A DNA stretch of 64,000 nucleotides from Cyrtodaria siliqua (lineage: Eukaryota; Mollusca; Bivalvia; Adapedonta; Hiatellidae): the NCBI GenBank assembly GCA_037043455.1, contig JAWPHD010000095.1:496001-560000 (forward strand), in the 5' to 3' direction. Shown here one piece after another: positions 10,266 to 21,739 of this stretch (positions within the stretch are counted from its first letter, which is position 1; every line of letters starts with the position of its first letter). The notes under the pieces are model-generated. The model did no database searches. It had not been told where the DNA came from and was given only the letters and a program-made list of their open reading frames with translations. The position numbers were made by a program, and so were the translations under genes.

Positions 10266-11990
10266 TGGTTAAGTTTAATAATTTAGATGTAATACAGGGA
10301 CCTTTTTATTTTGTTTGTTTAATTTTACATATGTACTAAGCACAATATGACCTATTTATGTGTCGATGTGCTGTAAAACACCATTTTTATTTTTAGTATA
10401 AAAAGTCTGAGACTAAGTGCAGGCACAGACCTAATAACAAATTATTAATATGTCTGTGGTGCAGGACTGGTGCACAATGCCACATATTTTGCAAAGAACA
10501 AACATTGATAAATTCATAGATTTTTTGAAGCTGCGCTTACCTACATACTGGCTAATACAAGGCTCTTGATGTAGTTATACTGTGAGACTGGGAAATTTGA
10601 CTTGAATCTGGCTATGGTAATACTGCACACTGCCTCTAGCTAACTTAGTCTTAGCAGACCTGAAAAAAACAAGTCATATATGATATTGTTTCATTTGTTT
10701 TTAATATTAATAACTCTGTCCAACTTTCTCAATGCTAACAATGTCAGCATTCCATAACATTTTACTTAAAACACAACTGGAATTGAAAGTGGTGCTTTCC
10801 AGAAGACGATACTGTCCAAAATGTAAGTCACAGGTGGCATTCATGAACAAATAGTAGATTTTCAAGGCTTACATTTTCATCAATTATTCATCACTCATGT
10901 GTTCTAAAAAATTATCAGAATTAAGTTAATATATATCAACCACCACCGTTTTACATGTTTCAACGTTAAACACTTGTCATACAGAAATTAAAAGTGTATT
11001 TACTTACAAAGGCTACAGTGCAGACAATGCCATGACCCATTTCAGGCATTTGCTGGTGTGTTCCACTTTTCAATTTTAATTCTCTACATTGTCTACTGTA
11101 ATAGATCTATTTGTTTGTATTTTGTAAATTACGCACTCATGCAAAACTTGGAATTGTATACGATCGTGATTGTAACACTGTTTTAATTCTACTTCTGTGC
11201 AAATAAATTGAAATAATCCATCGGTCACCATCAATCGGGCCGTATGTGTAAACGATCTATCTGTGTATGTACACGGATCAGCATTATTTGAACTTTGAAT
11301 GTGTGTGAGCTATTTTTAGCACATACCTTAGCTATTTATAAACGTTCAGTTCAATTCACAATATTTAGTTTCTGTGACTGTGTATTGACCATATGATGTT
11401 AATTTGTCCAGGGAGAAGTGGGTTTGTGGCCTGCGACTGACTGGCCCTGGGCTGGGTGTTTTTCTGTGTCGCCGCCATTTTGAATAGCCTCTGAAAGAGT
11501 GAAATGCAGGTACCAACTTTCAAAACGGGCACGCAAAATGTATATTCACGAAAAAATAAGAAATTTTCAAAAAAGGTAGATCAGGTAATGATCTTCGACT
11601 CCTGTCAATTTCAACAATATTTAAGAATATACAATTTTTGTACCCGTTTTGAAACATTGGCAATTTCGAAGAAAACAAAAACTAGTTTTTTTCGATCTTC
11701 GCATTCTAGTATAAGCTTTAAACTAGTGTTTCTAAACAGAGTACTATAAAATCCGCGCATCTGCACGTGCTTGCAAAATGGGAACTACGTTGCCTCCAAC
11801 CCCAATTATTTATGTTTGAGTTATGCGGTTCAGGCACGTGAAATGACTTGTCTGCTCCTGTACTGTACCCAATGACGTCAATAACTTCAACAACGTAAAC
11901 AACGTCAACAGCGGCATTACGGCATTTTCGGTATTTCACATGTGAAATATAAACAATGAAAATATATGGTTTTATTTTAATCATGAAATC
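10266..11990. other. Intergenic, nothing recognised
   Basis: AT-rich, only short open frames without domains. No repeat structure stands out. Confidence 0.4.
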
Positions 11991-11999
11991 CACTAGTTC

Positions 12000-12390
12000 A
12001 CTGGGAAGTATATACAAATGGTTTTATTTTAATCATTAAATCCACTATTTCACTGGGAAGTATATAATATATTCACTGGAAAGTATATAATAAATTGTTT
12101 TATTTTAATCATGAAATCCAATAGTTCACTGGGAAGTATATAATAAATGGTTTTATTTTAATCATGAAATCCACTATTTCACTGGGAAGTATATAATATA
12201 TTCACTGAAAAGTATATAATAAATGGTTTTATTTTAATCATGAAATTCACTATTTCACTGGGAAATATATAATAAATGGTTTTATTTTAATCATGAAATC
12301 CACTATTTCACTGGGAAGTATATAATATATGGTTTTATTTTAATCATGAAATCCACTATTTCAATGGAAATATATAATAAAGGTTATTAT
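12000..12390. repeat. Minisatellite, about 50-bp units
   Basis: Repeated units contain GGTTTTATTTTAATCATGAA, CCACTATTTCACTGGGAAG and TATATAATA. There are about seven units with length variants, some carrying an extra half unit (TATTCACTGGAAAGTATATAA). Confidence 0.9.
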
Positions 12391-15170
12391 CTCACTAGAC
12401 AATATATTATTATTTGCTGTAAAAATTGAACGTCTTTAAAAATACGACAAAGATAAATATCTAACCTTAGTTATCTTTCGAAACAGACATATCTAATTTA
12501 AATGTTCATATCACAACACGCATTTATGATCTCTTGATTCGTGGTTATGCGAAACGTCGAAAAATGATGGTGGGACAACTTGACTACTTTTCTTTTTAAA
12601 TAAAAAGACAATTTGACTACTTTTCTTTTTAAATAAAAATATAATTATCGTATTTCCTTTATTTTTTTTATTTTTTATAATTTTCGGATTATAATCAATT
12701 TTTAATGTACTTTTCATTTGTTTAAAAACAACAACTGAGATTAGTACATAAACTGCTTGCTTATGTTCATTTTTAAGTCAATGCGAATAGCCAACAGTAT
12801 AAAATGGGATAAAATGACGACTATTTTAGTCATATAAATCAGAAAATCTGAATTAATCGAAATTAATCTATATCATGAGACGGCTCATGTATTTACTTTT
12901 GGAACATCATCTTAATGAAATATCTATCATCACCATGTTTACATAAGAATTCTAATTTCCCATGATGTTGTCCAAATTGTTCACAAAATGGTGGAAATTT
13001 TTCCTGGCGATTTAGAATGGCCGATGTTACTAAACTGCGACTACTGATGTGATAAGTGTTGTAACGTCGATTTTGATACTGACCACGGCATTATCCCCGT
13101 GAAATGTCGTCTGCTTCCGTTGAAAAATAAGTAAATAGCTACGATGTGAGCATAAACCACTGCAAACTTCTATAACGTTAGACATAACCGTTTTTGACGT
13201 TTTCTGTGACAAAAAATGTGGTAAATAATTAAAATAATTAAATAAGATAAAAAAACATATCAACAACGGATTTGTTGATTTAGGACAAATTTCATCTTTA
13301 AATATATTTTAATGAAAAACGTATGAATATTTTTATTTATATTTACTCTCTTTTTTACTAAATAGATAGATCCGTTACCTTAAATCGGAGACTGTAATTT
13401 GTACCGACACAGTGCGCATATACATACAAAACTATTGATCGGATGACGTCATATAACGTTTTCATTGTTTCTTCTTTATTCTACCATATATTTAAATATA
13501 TTGTTTCACTACAATATCATCAACAATAAGCCATATGTAAAAACATTTTTCTTTTCACTTTTTGTTTAATTAATAATGATTTTGATGTTATCTTTGTACA
13601 AAAACTACAGGACGCAACAAGCTTTAAACAAATCCAAAATATTGTGTATAGTATTTTTCAGCAGTATTTTAAATTGAAACTCAAACGTGTTCTTTTATAA
13701 AAAGAATACACACATTGGGCTAAAACTTCCTGTGACTTTTAGAGGAACTGACCGTTGTTTGCATCTTTTCCTCGATGTAATCAATCCTATAAAGTGATTC
13801 TAGAGCACATACATATATCCTAGCTTATGGTATTCATATTCTATTTATTGTTTCAATTAAGAAAAAAGTGTATGTATTGTTGTAATTCAAATCATTTATT
13901 TAAAGTCAAACCCTGTTTTCATCTTCGGATTGCAATCGGATGTCCTGTAGTCACATTAAATTGCCAAACATATTTAGTGGCTTTATATTATGATATACTG
14001 TTCTCACATTATACCCTGCCCGCTCTATCGACTGATAAGAAACATAGTACATATATAGTAGCAGATTAATTATTTTCAACATTATGCTACATTTATCGGA
14101 CATTCTAATTGTGTTGCCATCTGAACAAGTAATACTAATCTAGAAGATATTTAAGATTTCTTAAAGGGAAGCGCGGCAGTTTTAATTAAATAGAGACACG
14201 GTAATATTGATTAAAGGAACAAACGCCAATCTTAATTAAAGAGTCACACGGCAATCTGTGAAGTTTCTAGACTCGCGGCGTCCTGTTAGATTTTTTTAAA
14301 TATAGATTGCATATGTGCAAATAATTTTTAATAATTATTTCAACCGTTTAAAGCATTATGCTTTTCAAATTATTAATTGTTGATTATTTTGAACCAGTAA
14401 TGCATAACAATCTGCGGCAGAATAATATAGCAAATATGAAAACTCCAATGTTATTACTTATTTAAATATATGCAAGCAGATATCAAGTCAAAACGAAGCT
14501 GGATTAATAATTCAAGGTGTTACATAATGCCGAGTCAACGATGGATGTTTATCGGGTATTATTGTATAAGGACAACCGCTCACCTCTATCCCTCACCCCA
14601 CTCCCCACCCAACACCACACACACATACTTTTAATTTGATACTACTTCAAGATTGCTGTATGTCCCCTTAAGACATCTTTTAATTTGCTTTTGTTATGAG
14701 TTAATTATATTTTAGTGTCAAATGTATTATATAATCCTGACTAGCATTAGCTGCTCATTTGTTTTGAACATTTGACTGGTGTATATTAGGAATACTGTGT
14801 TGTAGATATTTCCTTTCACACGTATTCAGTGAGGCATGTTTCACTTACTATCGCTTCTTTTACCTCCGATCTGAGTCACACATAAGTATGTTCATTATAA
14901 CTGTTATTTGCATTGAATTGGATTAAAATAAACTTCCATACTAAAAATGCATTCTTACTTTCAAAAATTAATAATGTATTTGATTACCAATTAAACATGG
15001 TACAAGAACTTGCTGTCACATATAAATTCATTAAATGTATATTTAATTTTACTGCATGTGAACGAAAAAAGAAAATTCAATAACACTCAAATTAATCTTT
15101 GTTCGGACTGGTGATATGTTAGTCTACAACCAGACAACAATAATACTCAGTGAACAAAATGGTTATTATA
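12391..15170. other. Intergenic, nothing recognised
   Basis: AT-rich. A duplicated TTTGACTACTTTTCTTTTTA sits near 12580-12640. TTAAAGGGA-type motifs seen elsewhere in the window recur at 14160-14260. No gene. Confidence 0.4.
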
Positions 15171-15179
15171 TATGTGTAT

Positions 15180-17290
15180 ACTCGGAAGAACGAGTACATA
15201 CAATCCAGGATATCGCACCGCCGGCATCACTTTGGCAATACCGAGAGTTTAAGGCGGAGGATTTCCGGTAATGTAGACGAGCGACCAATTGAATTGAATT
15301 AAATGTTGTTTAACGGCTCATCAACACAGTATAGGTTATTTAGAGCCGCCCCAGAGAGAGAGAGGGGAAGGATATATAGGAATCCGGGAACCTGCCCTAC
15401 TCTTATTATCGAATAGATTCCTATGGTTCTTTAACGTGCTCGGAGGATAGACCGATACACGGGACCGCCCGGTTTACGTCCCCATCCGACGGACGTGGCT
15501 AAGGGAAAGTGTCTTGCCCAAGAACACACCGACGGAACTCAGTGGCACCACGGAGGATTGAACCCGGGGCCTCCGGTTACAAATCCGCCGCGCTACCGAC
15601 TGCGACGAGCGATCAAAATTACCGAAATTGAGGTAGGTGTTCAATATTGATTGCACGACTGATTTTGTATTTAAATCTTTTTTTCAAAAATCGAAGAATA
15701 ACATGTACTTGCCAGTTGACCAAAGCGACTATTCCCATTTTCGGCATCGACCATCTACGCATGGTCTGAGAAATCTTTGAGAAATCCTTTCTGTCATATG
15801 CAATTTATGTGGTGGAAAAATCGCATAACATACATAGATGCTTTTTTTTAATATTCAGACCTTTACATTTATCTTGTGAATTTCCCAGCCATAGATATAA
15901 ATATCTGACGTACATATGCGAATTTCTAGACTTTATTGCAAACAAATGCACGGCAATACAGGCGTGCAACCTACACTGCAGGCGTGCTATGAAATAAGAA
16001 CAAACTCAAGGTGAACATATTCATCGTTTTGAGAGATGCCTATTTATGTTTTAATATTGTATTATTATAATTATTGTTTAAATATACTTTAATTGACCAA
16101 ACAGCTTGGCAAAAGATTGAACTATGGTCATACAACTTTATCCAGTTTTCCTTTATCTATTCTTCAATGCCGTCAACATGCCCAATAACGCTGACATTCA
16201 TTTCGGCACAATAATGCCCCTTTTCTTAAAACCTTAACGTGTAACCTAACCTAGCGCATCACTTGGTAAAATATTGACCTGTAGTCATGAAACTGTATAC
16301 AGTTCTCTTTATTAACTATCCAATGCAGAGTTATGCCCTTTTTCATAAACTTTAACAATTTAAAGGAACGTCTGCTCCATAATGCATGGAGGATTGCACC
16401 TCCTGTCTTCAATCTTTATAGTTAGATTCTCAGAATACTTGTATTTTCACGATTGCTTTAGAATATATAATTCACCATATGCATGGTAAAATAACGAAGA
16501 TGACATGGAAACTCAAAATTTCAGTATATTTTGCTTAATTATATGCAAGCAGGTTTTTAAAAAGAGATACTAGATTCAGAAATAGAATTTGAAATGTTAA
16601 TGCTTAATACATTAAAGATTACCGTAAATCCCTTTAATTTAACTGAACAACGTCAATGAGACTGATTCCTTGTGGAATGCGGTATGATATATATATGTTA
16701 TCGAGTGTTTGTTAATGTGTATTTAAAAATAATTATAATAATATGATATTACAACATAAATAGGCATCTTTCAAAACGACGAATATGTTCACCATGAGTT
16801 TGTTCTTATTTCATAGCACGCCTACAGTGTAGGTTGCACGCCTGTATTGCGGAACATTTTTTACGATAACTCATTTTCAATTTACCATATTTGTGTCTAG
16901 AAATTCGAATATGTACGTCACACATATATATTTATGGCTGGGAAGTTCACAAGATACATGTAAAGGTCTGTGTTTTAAAGCATCTACATGCGTTATGCGA
17001 TTTTTCCCACATACATTGCATACGGCGTCAAAAAGGGCTTCTCAAACGTAAATTGTCGATGCATAAATTATGATATTTGTCGCTTTGGACATTCTTCGAG
17101 TTTTGAAATAAAAAGGTTTAAATACAAAAACTTTCGTGCACAATGTGAACACCAACCTCAATTACAGTTATTTTGATCACTCGCCTGCAATACCGAAAAT
17201 CCTCCGCCTTAAACTTAAAATTAAACTAAACTTTAGTTATTGCCAAAGCAATGCTGGCGGTGAGATTCCCGGGCGTGACATATATCCCAA
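15180..17290. mobile_element. Large inverted-repeat (foldback) element with nested SINE
   Basis: The left arm (15180-16080, minus the SINE) and right arm (about 16730-17285) are diverged reverse complements. Shared landmarks include AAGGCGGAGGATTT, TTGCCAAAG/CTTTGGCAA, GCGTGCAACCTACACTG and ACATAAATAGGCATC. A spacer of about 650 bp separates the arms. No intact coding sequence was seen. Divergence between the arms indicates an old insertion. Confidence 0.75.
15288..15603 (-). mobile_element. Full-length tRNA-derived SINE with target duplication
   Basis: Read on the - strand: head GTCGGTAGCGCGGCGGATT with B-box GGGTTCAATCC, core GTTCTTGGGCAAGACAC, and tail ending CATTTAATTCAATTC. The duplication GACGAGCGACCA / GACGAGCGATCA flanks it at 15276-15287 and 15604-15615. 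It is inserted in the left arm of the inverted-repeat element, so it is younger than that element. Confidence 0.9.
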
Positions 17291-17625
17291 TACAAATATA
17301 ATAACATTGATATTGCACACGTATTTTTAATTTAAAAACGAATAATTAGAACAAAGCAATCGGTTTTACTATTTATTTTTTTGAAACAAACATAATGTCG
17401 TAACATCGTGGGAATATTTCACAATGAAACACAATTACGATAAAGTTTAAATCACATGACAAACTTCCTATAACATGACTTGTGAATTGTACCAATCCCT
17501 AACGAGTATGCTAAATAGTAGCTCAATGATTATTTTCTGTTTGATTGAAAGTAAACGGAGCTCGTAAATGCGTGTATGCAATAACTAGTGATATGTTGAA
17601 CAGATTCAATGGTTTATATCGTCAA

Positions 17626-18332
17626 TCACACAATTCCGTACTCCGTTGATGACACCGAGTACACTCTGCGTAGGTCAGCTGGTATGTCCCACTTATTGTA
17701 AAGCCGAGTCATAGACAGGTAAGTTACAAAGTTGTTGGCTGCCACAAACTCATTGGCCTCTTCATTATCAACCGGTTGGGAGAATATTACGGATTCATTG
17801 TCAGGCACGTGCTCAGCAAGTTTGCAGAAGAGCGCCTTCGCGATGACACGATCATCTGCATACAAAGGGTACATTCTGTGACCCATATCGGCGGGGCGCA
17901 GAACACCGTAACCACAGACTCTGCCATTCTTCAGAGCTACATATGTATGAGCTTTGTCCCATAGCGCCCAGTTGCTTATGTACACAGCTCTAGGCACAGT
18001 GTTGAGTTCACTATCATAGGCTATAAAGTCTGAGATATTGACATCCTTAACTGGCACAATTTCAAAGTCTCCCCGCGGAATATCCTTAACAAATTCAGGA
18101 TTTACCGGCCCAGCATTGTAATGAATAGTGTATGATTTTATCGTCCAACCAAACTGGGCATAAAACGTTACTCGGTTACTTAACGATGTTCCACCTACAT
18201 TTCGATCCTGCATCACGTCCATGACTTGCCGAAATAGTTGCTTGCCTATCCCATATTTTCTATACTCTTCTTTGACGATATTCATGCCGGATGACGCGAT
18301 GGTGTCACTATGGGCAAGAATGCCGTTGTGTC
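17626..18332 (-). CDS. GNAT-family N-acetyltransferase, exon 2 (C-terminal 234 residues)
   Basis: This exon carries most of a protein that transfers an acetyl group from acetyl-CoA to an unknown acceptor. The acceptor site TTTACAG at 18333-18339 gives a phase-1 exon joining Gly from exon 1. The CoA pyrophosphate-binding motif A is visible as Y-R-K-Y-G-I-G-K-Q-L-F (R-x-x-G-x-G-K), preceded by the strand MNIVKEE. Next come the FYAQFGW motif and a second domain of about 150 residues ending in KWDIPADLRRVYS, with the stop TGA at 17626-17628. The two-domain layout resembles the YitH/DUF1248-like GNAT proteins known from invertebrates and bacteria (from memory, not searched). A TTTATT on the + strand at 17372 could be its AATAAA signal. 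Confidence 0.85.
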
Positions 18333-19197
18333 CTGTAAACAGTAAAGGTGTACACATTATAGTAATATTTTCTCTTATATAAGTAAAGACGTGTTTTTTT
18401 AGTTGAATATTGCACATAAACTTACTTATGTGTTAACCGTACCGTTATGTACATTTGTTTCAGATCACCTGTTTACGTGTGAGATACAGAATTAATGATA
18501 ATTGGGTAGAAGGACGTAACCCTAAGATATGTTGAGGCTTATTGCTACAGAACATATACTTAAAATGCTCTTACTCATGGATATGAATGATTCAATTAAG
18601 TACGGGTATTGTTAGAGCGGCAACCATCCAGAAAGTCGATATATGAACTAGAAATCTGTACGTAAAATACATATATTTTTGTTAGTCATCGATTAATTAA
18701 TGCGTATTTTTGGGTTTACGTGTTCGGCGAAAGCTGCATTTCCTGTTCAACTTTATACTTATTTTCATACAAAAATGGTTGCCAGTAGCGGGATGTCAAC
18801 CAGGTACCTTGAGCTCTTATTTAGTCTTCGATACCTGAATATAAACACTACAGCCCCGATATTTGTTTAATACTTAGTAACTTCCTAACACTAAATAGGC
18901 ATTACACAATAACAGGCGTACACAATGAGGCACTAATTACTAAATAACATGATAGATAGACTCTAGTCTCAGCGAGTTGACTTATTTAAACACCGAGATG
19001 GGCACCCATGTGACGTCAGAGTGACGTCCGTACTATAAATTTCTGTATCTGGTAGTTGTAGTACGGTATAGCCACGCCCCTTTAGCTACCCTAAATTAAA
19101 CGATTTAATGATTTGCATTCATCAATGGAAATATCCCCGGTCATGCTACAATGGTCCTTTTTAAATGGCACTACATGTTATGCCATGTTATGCCTAT

Positions 19198-19262
19198 AGG
19201 TTAGTGGATAAACGTCAGACTATAAGCCAGAATGGTATGTGTTCGAGACCCGAGAGAGGCAA
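19198..19262 (+). repeat. tRNA-like SINE head fragment
   Basis: It has an A-box-like TAGTGGATAAACG and a B-box-like GTTCGAGACCC about 50 bases apart, without a closing acceptor stem. This is probably a truncated tRNA-derived SINE within the acetyltransferase intron. Confidence 0.4.
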
Positions 19263-19348
19263 ACATTGTCGAAGTAAATGATGTCCAAGAAATGTTATCG
19301 ATAAAATACCCACTGGTGAAAATTAAATTAAAAAGAAAGACACACATA

Positions 19349-20407
19349 TAAAGAGGTATGCGAGTTAATTATATAGCTTATAGTAGCTTATACAGATCAT
19401 AATTCCCGCGAGTTAATTATAAGGCTTATAGTAGCTTATACATATCATAATTCCCGCGAGTTAATTATATAGCTTATAGTAGCTATTCCCGCGAGTTAAT
19501 TATAAGGCTTATAGTAGCTTATACAGATCACAATTCCCGCGAGTTAATTATAAGGCTTATAGTAGCTTATACAGATCACAATTCCCGCGAGTTAATTATA
19601 AGGCTTTTAGTAGCTTCTACAGATCACAATTCCCGCGAGTTAATTATATAGCTTATAGTAGCTTATACAGATCACAATTCCCGCGAGTTAATTATATAGC
19701 TTATAGTAGCTTACACAGATCACAATTCCCGCGAGTTAATTATATAGCTTATAGTAGCTTACACAGATCACAATTCCCGCGAGTTAATTATATAGCTTAT
19801 AGTAGCTTATACAGATCACAATTCCCGCGAGTTAATTATAAGGCTTATAGTAGCTTATACAGATCATAATTCCCGCGAGTTAATTATATAGCTTATAGTA
19901 GCTTATACAGATAAAAATTTCCGCGAGTTAATTTTAAGGCTTATAGTAGCTTATACAGGTCAAAATTTCCGCGAGTTAATAATATAGCTTATAGTAGCTT
20001 ATACAGATCACAATTGCCGCAAGTTAATTATATAGCTTATAGTAGCTTATACAGATCATAATTCCCGCGAGTTAATTATATAGCTTATAAGGCTTATAGT
20101 AGCTTATACAGATCATAATTCCCGCGAGTTAATTATAAGGCGTTAGTAGCTTATAAACGTCATAATTCCCGCGAGTTAATTATAAGGCTTATAGTAGCTT
20201 ATACAGATCATAATTCCCGCGAGTTGATTATAAGGCTTTTAGTAACTTATACAGATCATAATTCCCGCGAGTTTATTATTAGGCTTTTAGTAGCTTATAC
20301 AGATCATAATTCCCGCGAGTTAATTATATAGCTTATAGTAGCTTATACAGATCATAATTCCCGCGAGTTAATTATAAGGCTTTTAGTAGCTTCTACAGAT
20401 CATAATC
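19349..20407. repeat. Minisatellite, about 22 units of about 48 bp
   Basis: Each unit runs CCCGCGAGTTAATTATA, then A(T/A)GGCTTATAGTAGCTTA or TAGCTTATAGTAGCTTA, then TACAGATCAYAATT. Two unit variants (ATAGCTT and AAGGCTT) are interspersed. One unit is shortened (19455-19487). It fills about 1 kb of the acetyltransferase intron. The repeats are adjacent without spacers, so it is not CRISPR. Confidence 0.95.
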
Positions 20408-20696
20408 CCACATTTTAATATAACCGTCAAGTGTGACGGATACAGATAATCTAAATAAAATGAAAATATGTCTTCAATCGTTTGACAATGGTACATTTAT
20501 ATGGGTGAAAGATTGGGATTTCTCAGTGAAAGAATATTCATAATCACTAAATATTAATAAGTAACTCCGGACGCAATACTAACTAACTGTAGCGTTGAGC
20601 AATGTCTTCAATAAAGTGTTGGTCGACGTCATCCGCCGATAACGTTCAATAAATCGAATAATGCCGTTTAAACAAACTGATTTAAAATGTAATCAA

Positions 20697-20838
20697 TATA
20701 TTATTTAACTGTTGGGATCGATTATTTGGAAATCCTTTACTCGATGGTAGGCATACGCCCGTTCGTAAAAAGACACACACGCCTATCATCTCGTGAAGGA
20801 TATCCCTATAATCGATCCCAGCAGTTAAATAATCTTTC
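20697..20838. mobile_element. Palindromic hairpin MITE
   Basis: ATTATTTAACTGTTGGGATC at the left is the reverse complement, with few differences, of GATCCCAGCAGTTAAATAAT at the right. The inner parts (AGGATATCCCTAT / ATTTGGAAATCCTT, TGATAGGCG / CATACGCC) pair less well. It sits in the acetyltransferase intron. Confidence 0.75.
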
Positions 20839-20961
20839 TATCATCTAGTGCCATCGCTATTCTAAATTTAGATTTAAGTCATGAACAAAATTTAATTTTG
20901 CAAATCTTATACTTTACTTGATTATACTTAATCAGAAATTACAAATCCGTGTTGCTGTTAC

Positions 20962-21160
20962 CTATCACTTGGCCATCATCTTTCACTACGACCACGAGAC
21001 CACTCGGGTCGGTGTTGAAGACGCATTCCAAGTAGGCCTTCTCCATGTTCCAGTTGTTCTCCGAGGTAAGCTCATACAGGCCCTGTATGTCACATCTCCG
21101 CATTGGCCTTATTTCGTACTTCGGTGTCTCCACGTTGCTGTATGGCCTGTCGGGAAACAT
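20962..21160 (-). CDS. GNAT-family N-acetyltransferase, exon 1
   Basis: This is the N-terminal part of the acetyltransferase. It reads IRPMRRCDIQGLYEL (the usual first GNAT strand and helix), then the ENNWN region and GLVVVVKDDGQVIG before the donor GATAG|GTAACA (phase 1), which fits exon 2 exactly. Two starts are possible. The Met at 21160 gives a protein of about 301 residues. Alternatively, a pyrimidine-rich acceptor CCCGACAG just after it would make this an internal exon starting at 21146, with the true start further upstream. The intron of about 2.6 kb holds a minisatellite and a hairpin MITE. Confidence 0.75.
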
Positions 21161-21453
21161 AGAGGAAGAGAGCGGCTGTGTACAACGTTACATGTTCTTT
21201 AATTGATAGAAAAACATGAAATACAAATTAAAATGGTGCTTTACTACAGATCGAGGATTCAGTGCACACTGTTGTAACTACATATAAATAAAGAAGAATA
21301 GAGAACAATGACACATTGAACCTCCACGATTATTCTGATGGTATGTATGTACTTATTTTAAAAAATAACAGGAGAATATATAGTCATATTGGAGAGCGGC
21401 CTCAAAGTGAGATGAAATGACAGATAAATTCTCGCATTTGACATACCGTTAAC

Positions 21454-21735
21454 CCATTACATGGTCCCGCCTTAATTCCATTAAGCGATGGGAAAGCCTA
21501 TAATAGCAGGGTTTTATGACGGATATTTCGACAATAACACACGTTTAAAAACAATTTTTCCTGAAAAAATGCGATGACCTGTTTAAAATTACCTATTACA
21601 TATTTTAATTTTACAATATGCAAATCTATAAGCCGAATTTAAGGTTTTATTTCATACCCACAGCCAACCTAGTTTTCGCTTCTTGAAGAAGGGGTTGGTA
21701 GGTGTATGAAAGTTAATACTCGGACCACATAATGC
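21454..21735. mobile_element. MITE with CATTACRTGGTCC terminal inverted repeats
   Basis: It begins CATTACATGGTCCCGCC and ends CGGACCACATAATG. Internal sequence (TAAGCCGAATTTAAGG, TTTTCGCTTCTTGAAGAAGG) is shared with the copy at 62751-62954. Confidence 0.75.
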
Positions 21736-21739
21736 GAGA

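Noticed and set aside
9988..10272. 94-residue open frame
   Set aside because: Lies on a degraded SINE copy.
19349..20407. CRISPR array
   Set aside because: Units are contiguous with no unique spacers, in an animal genome.
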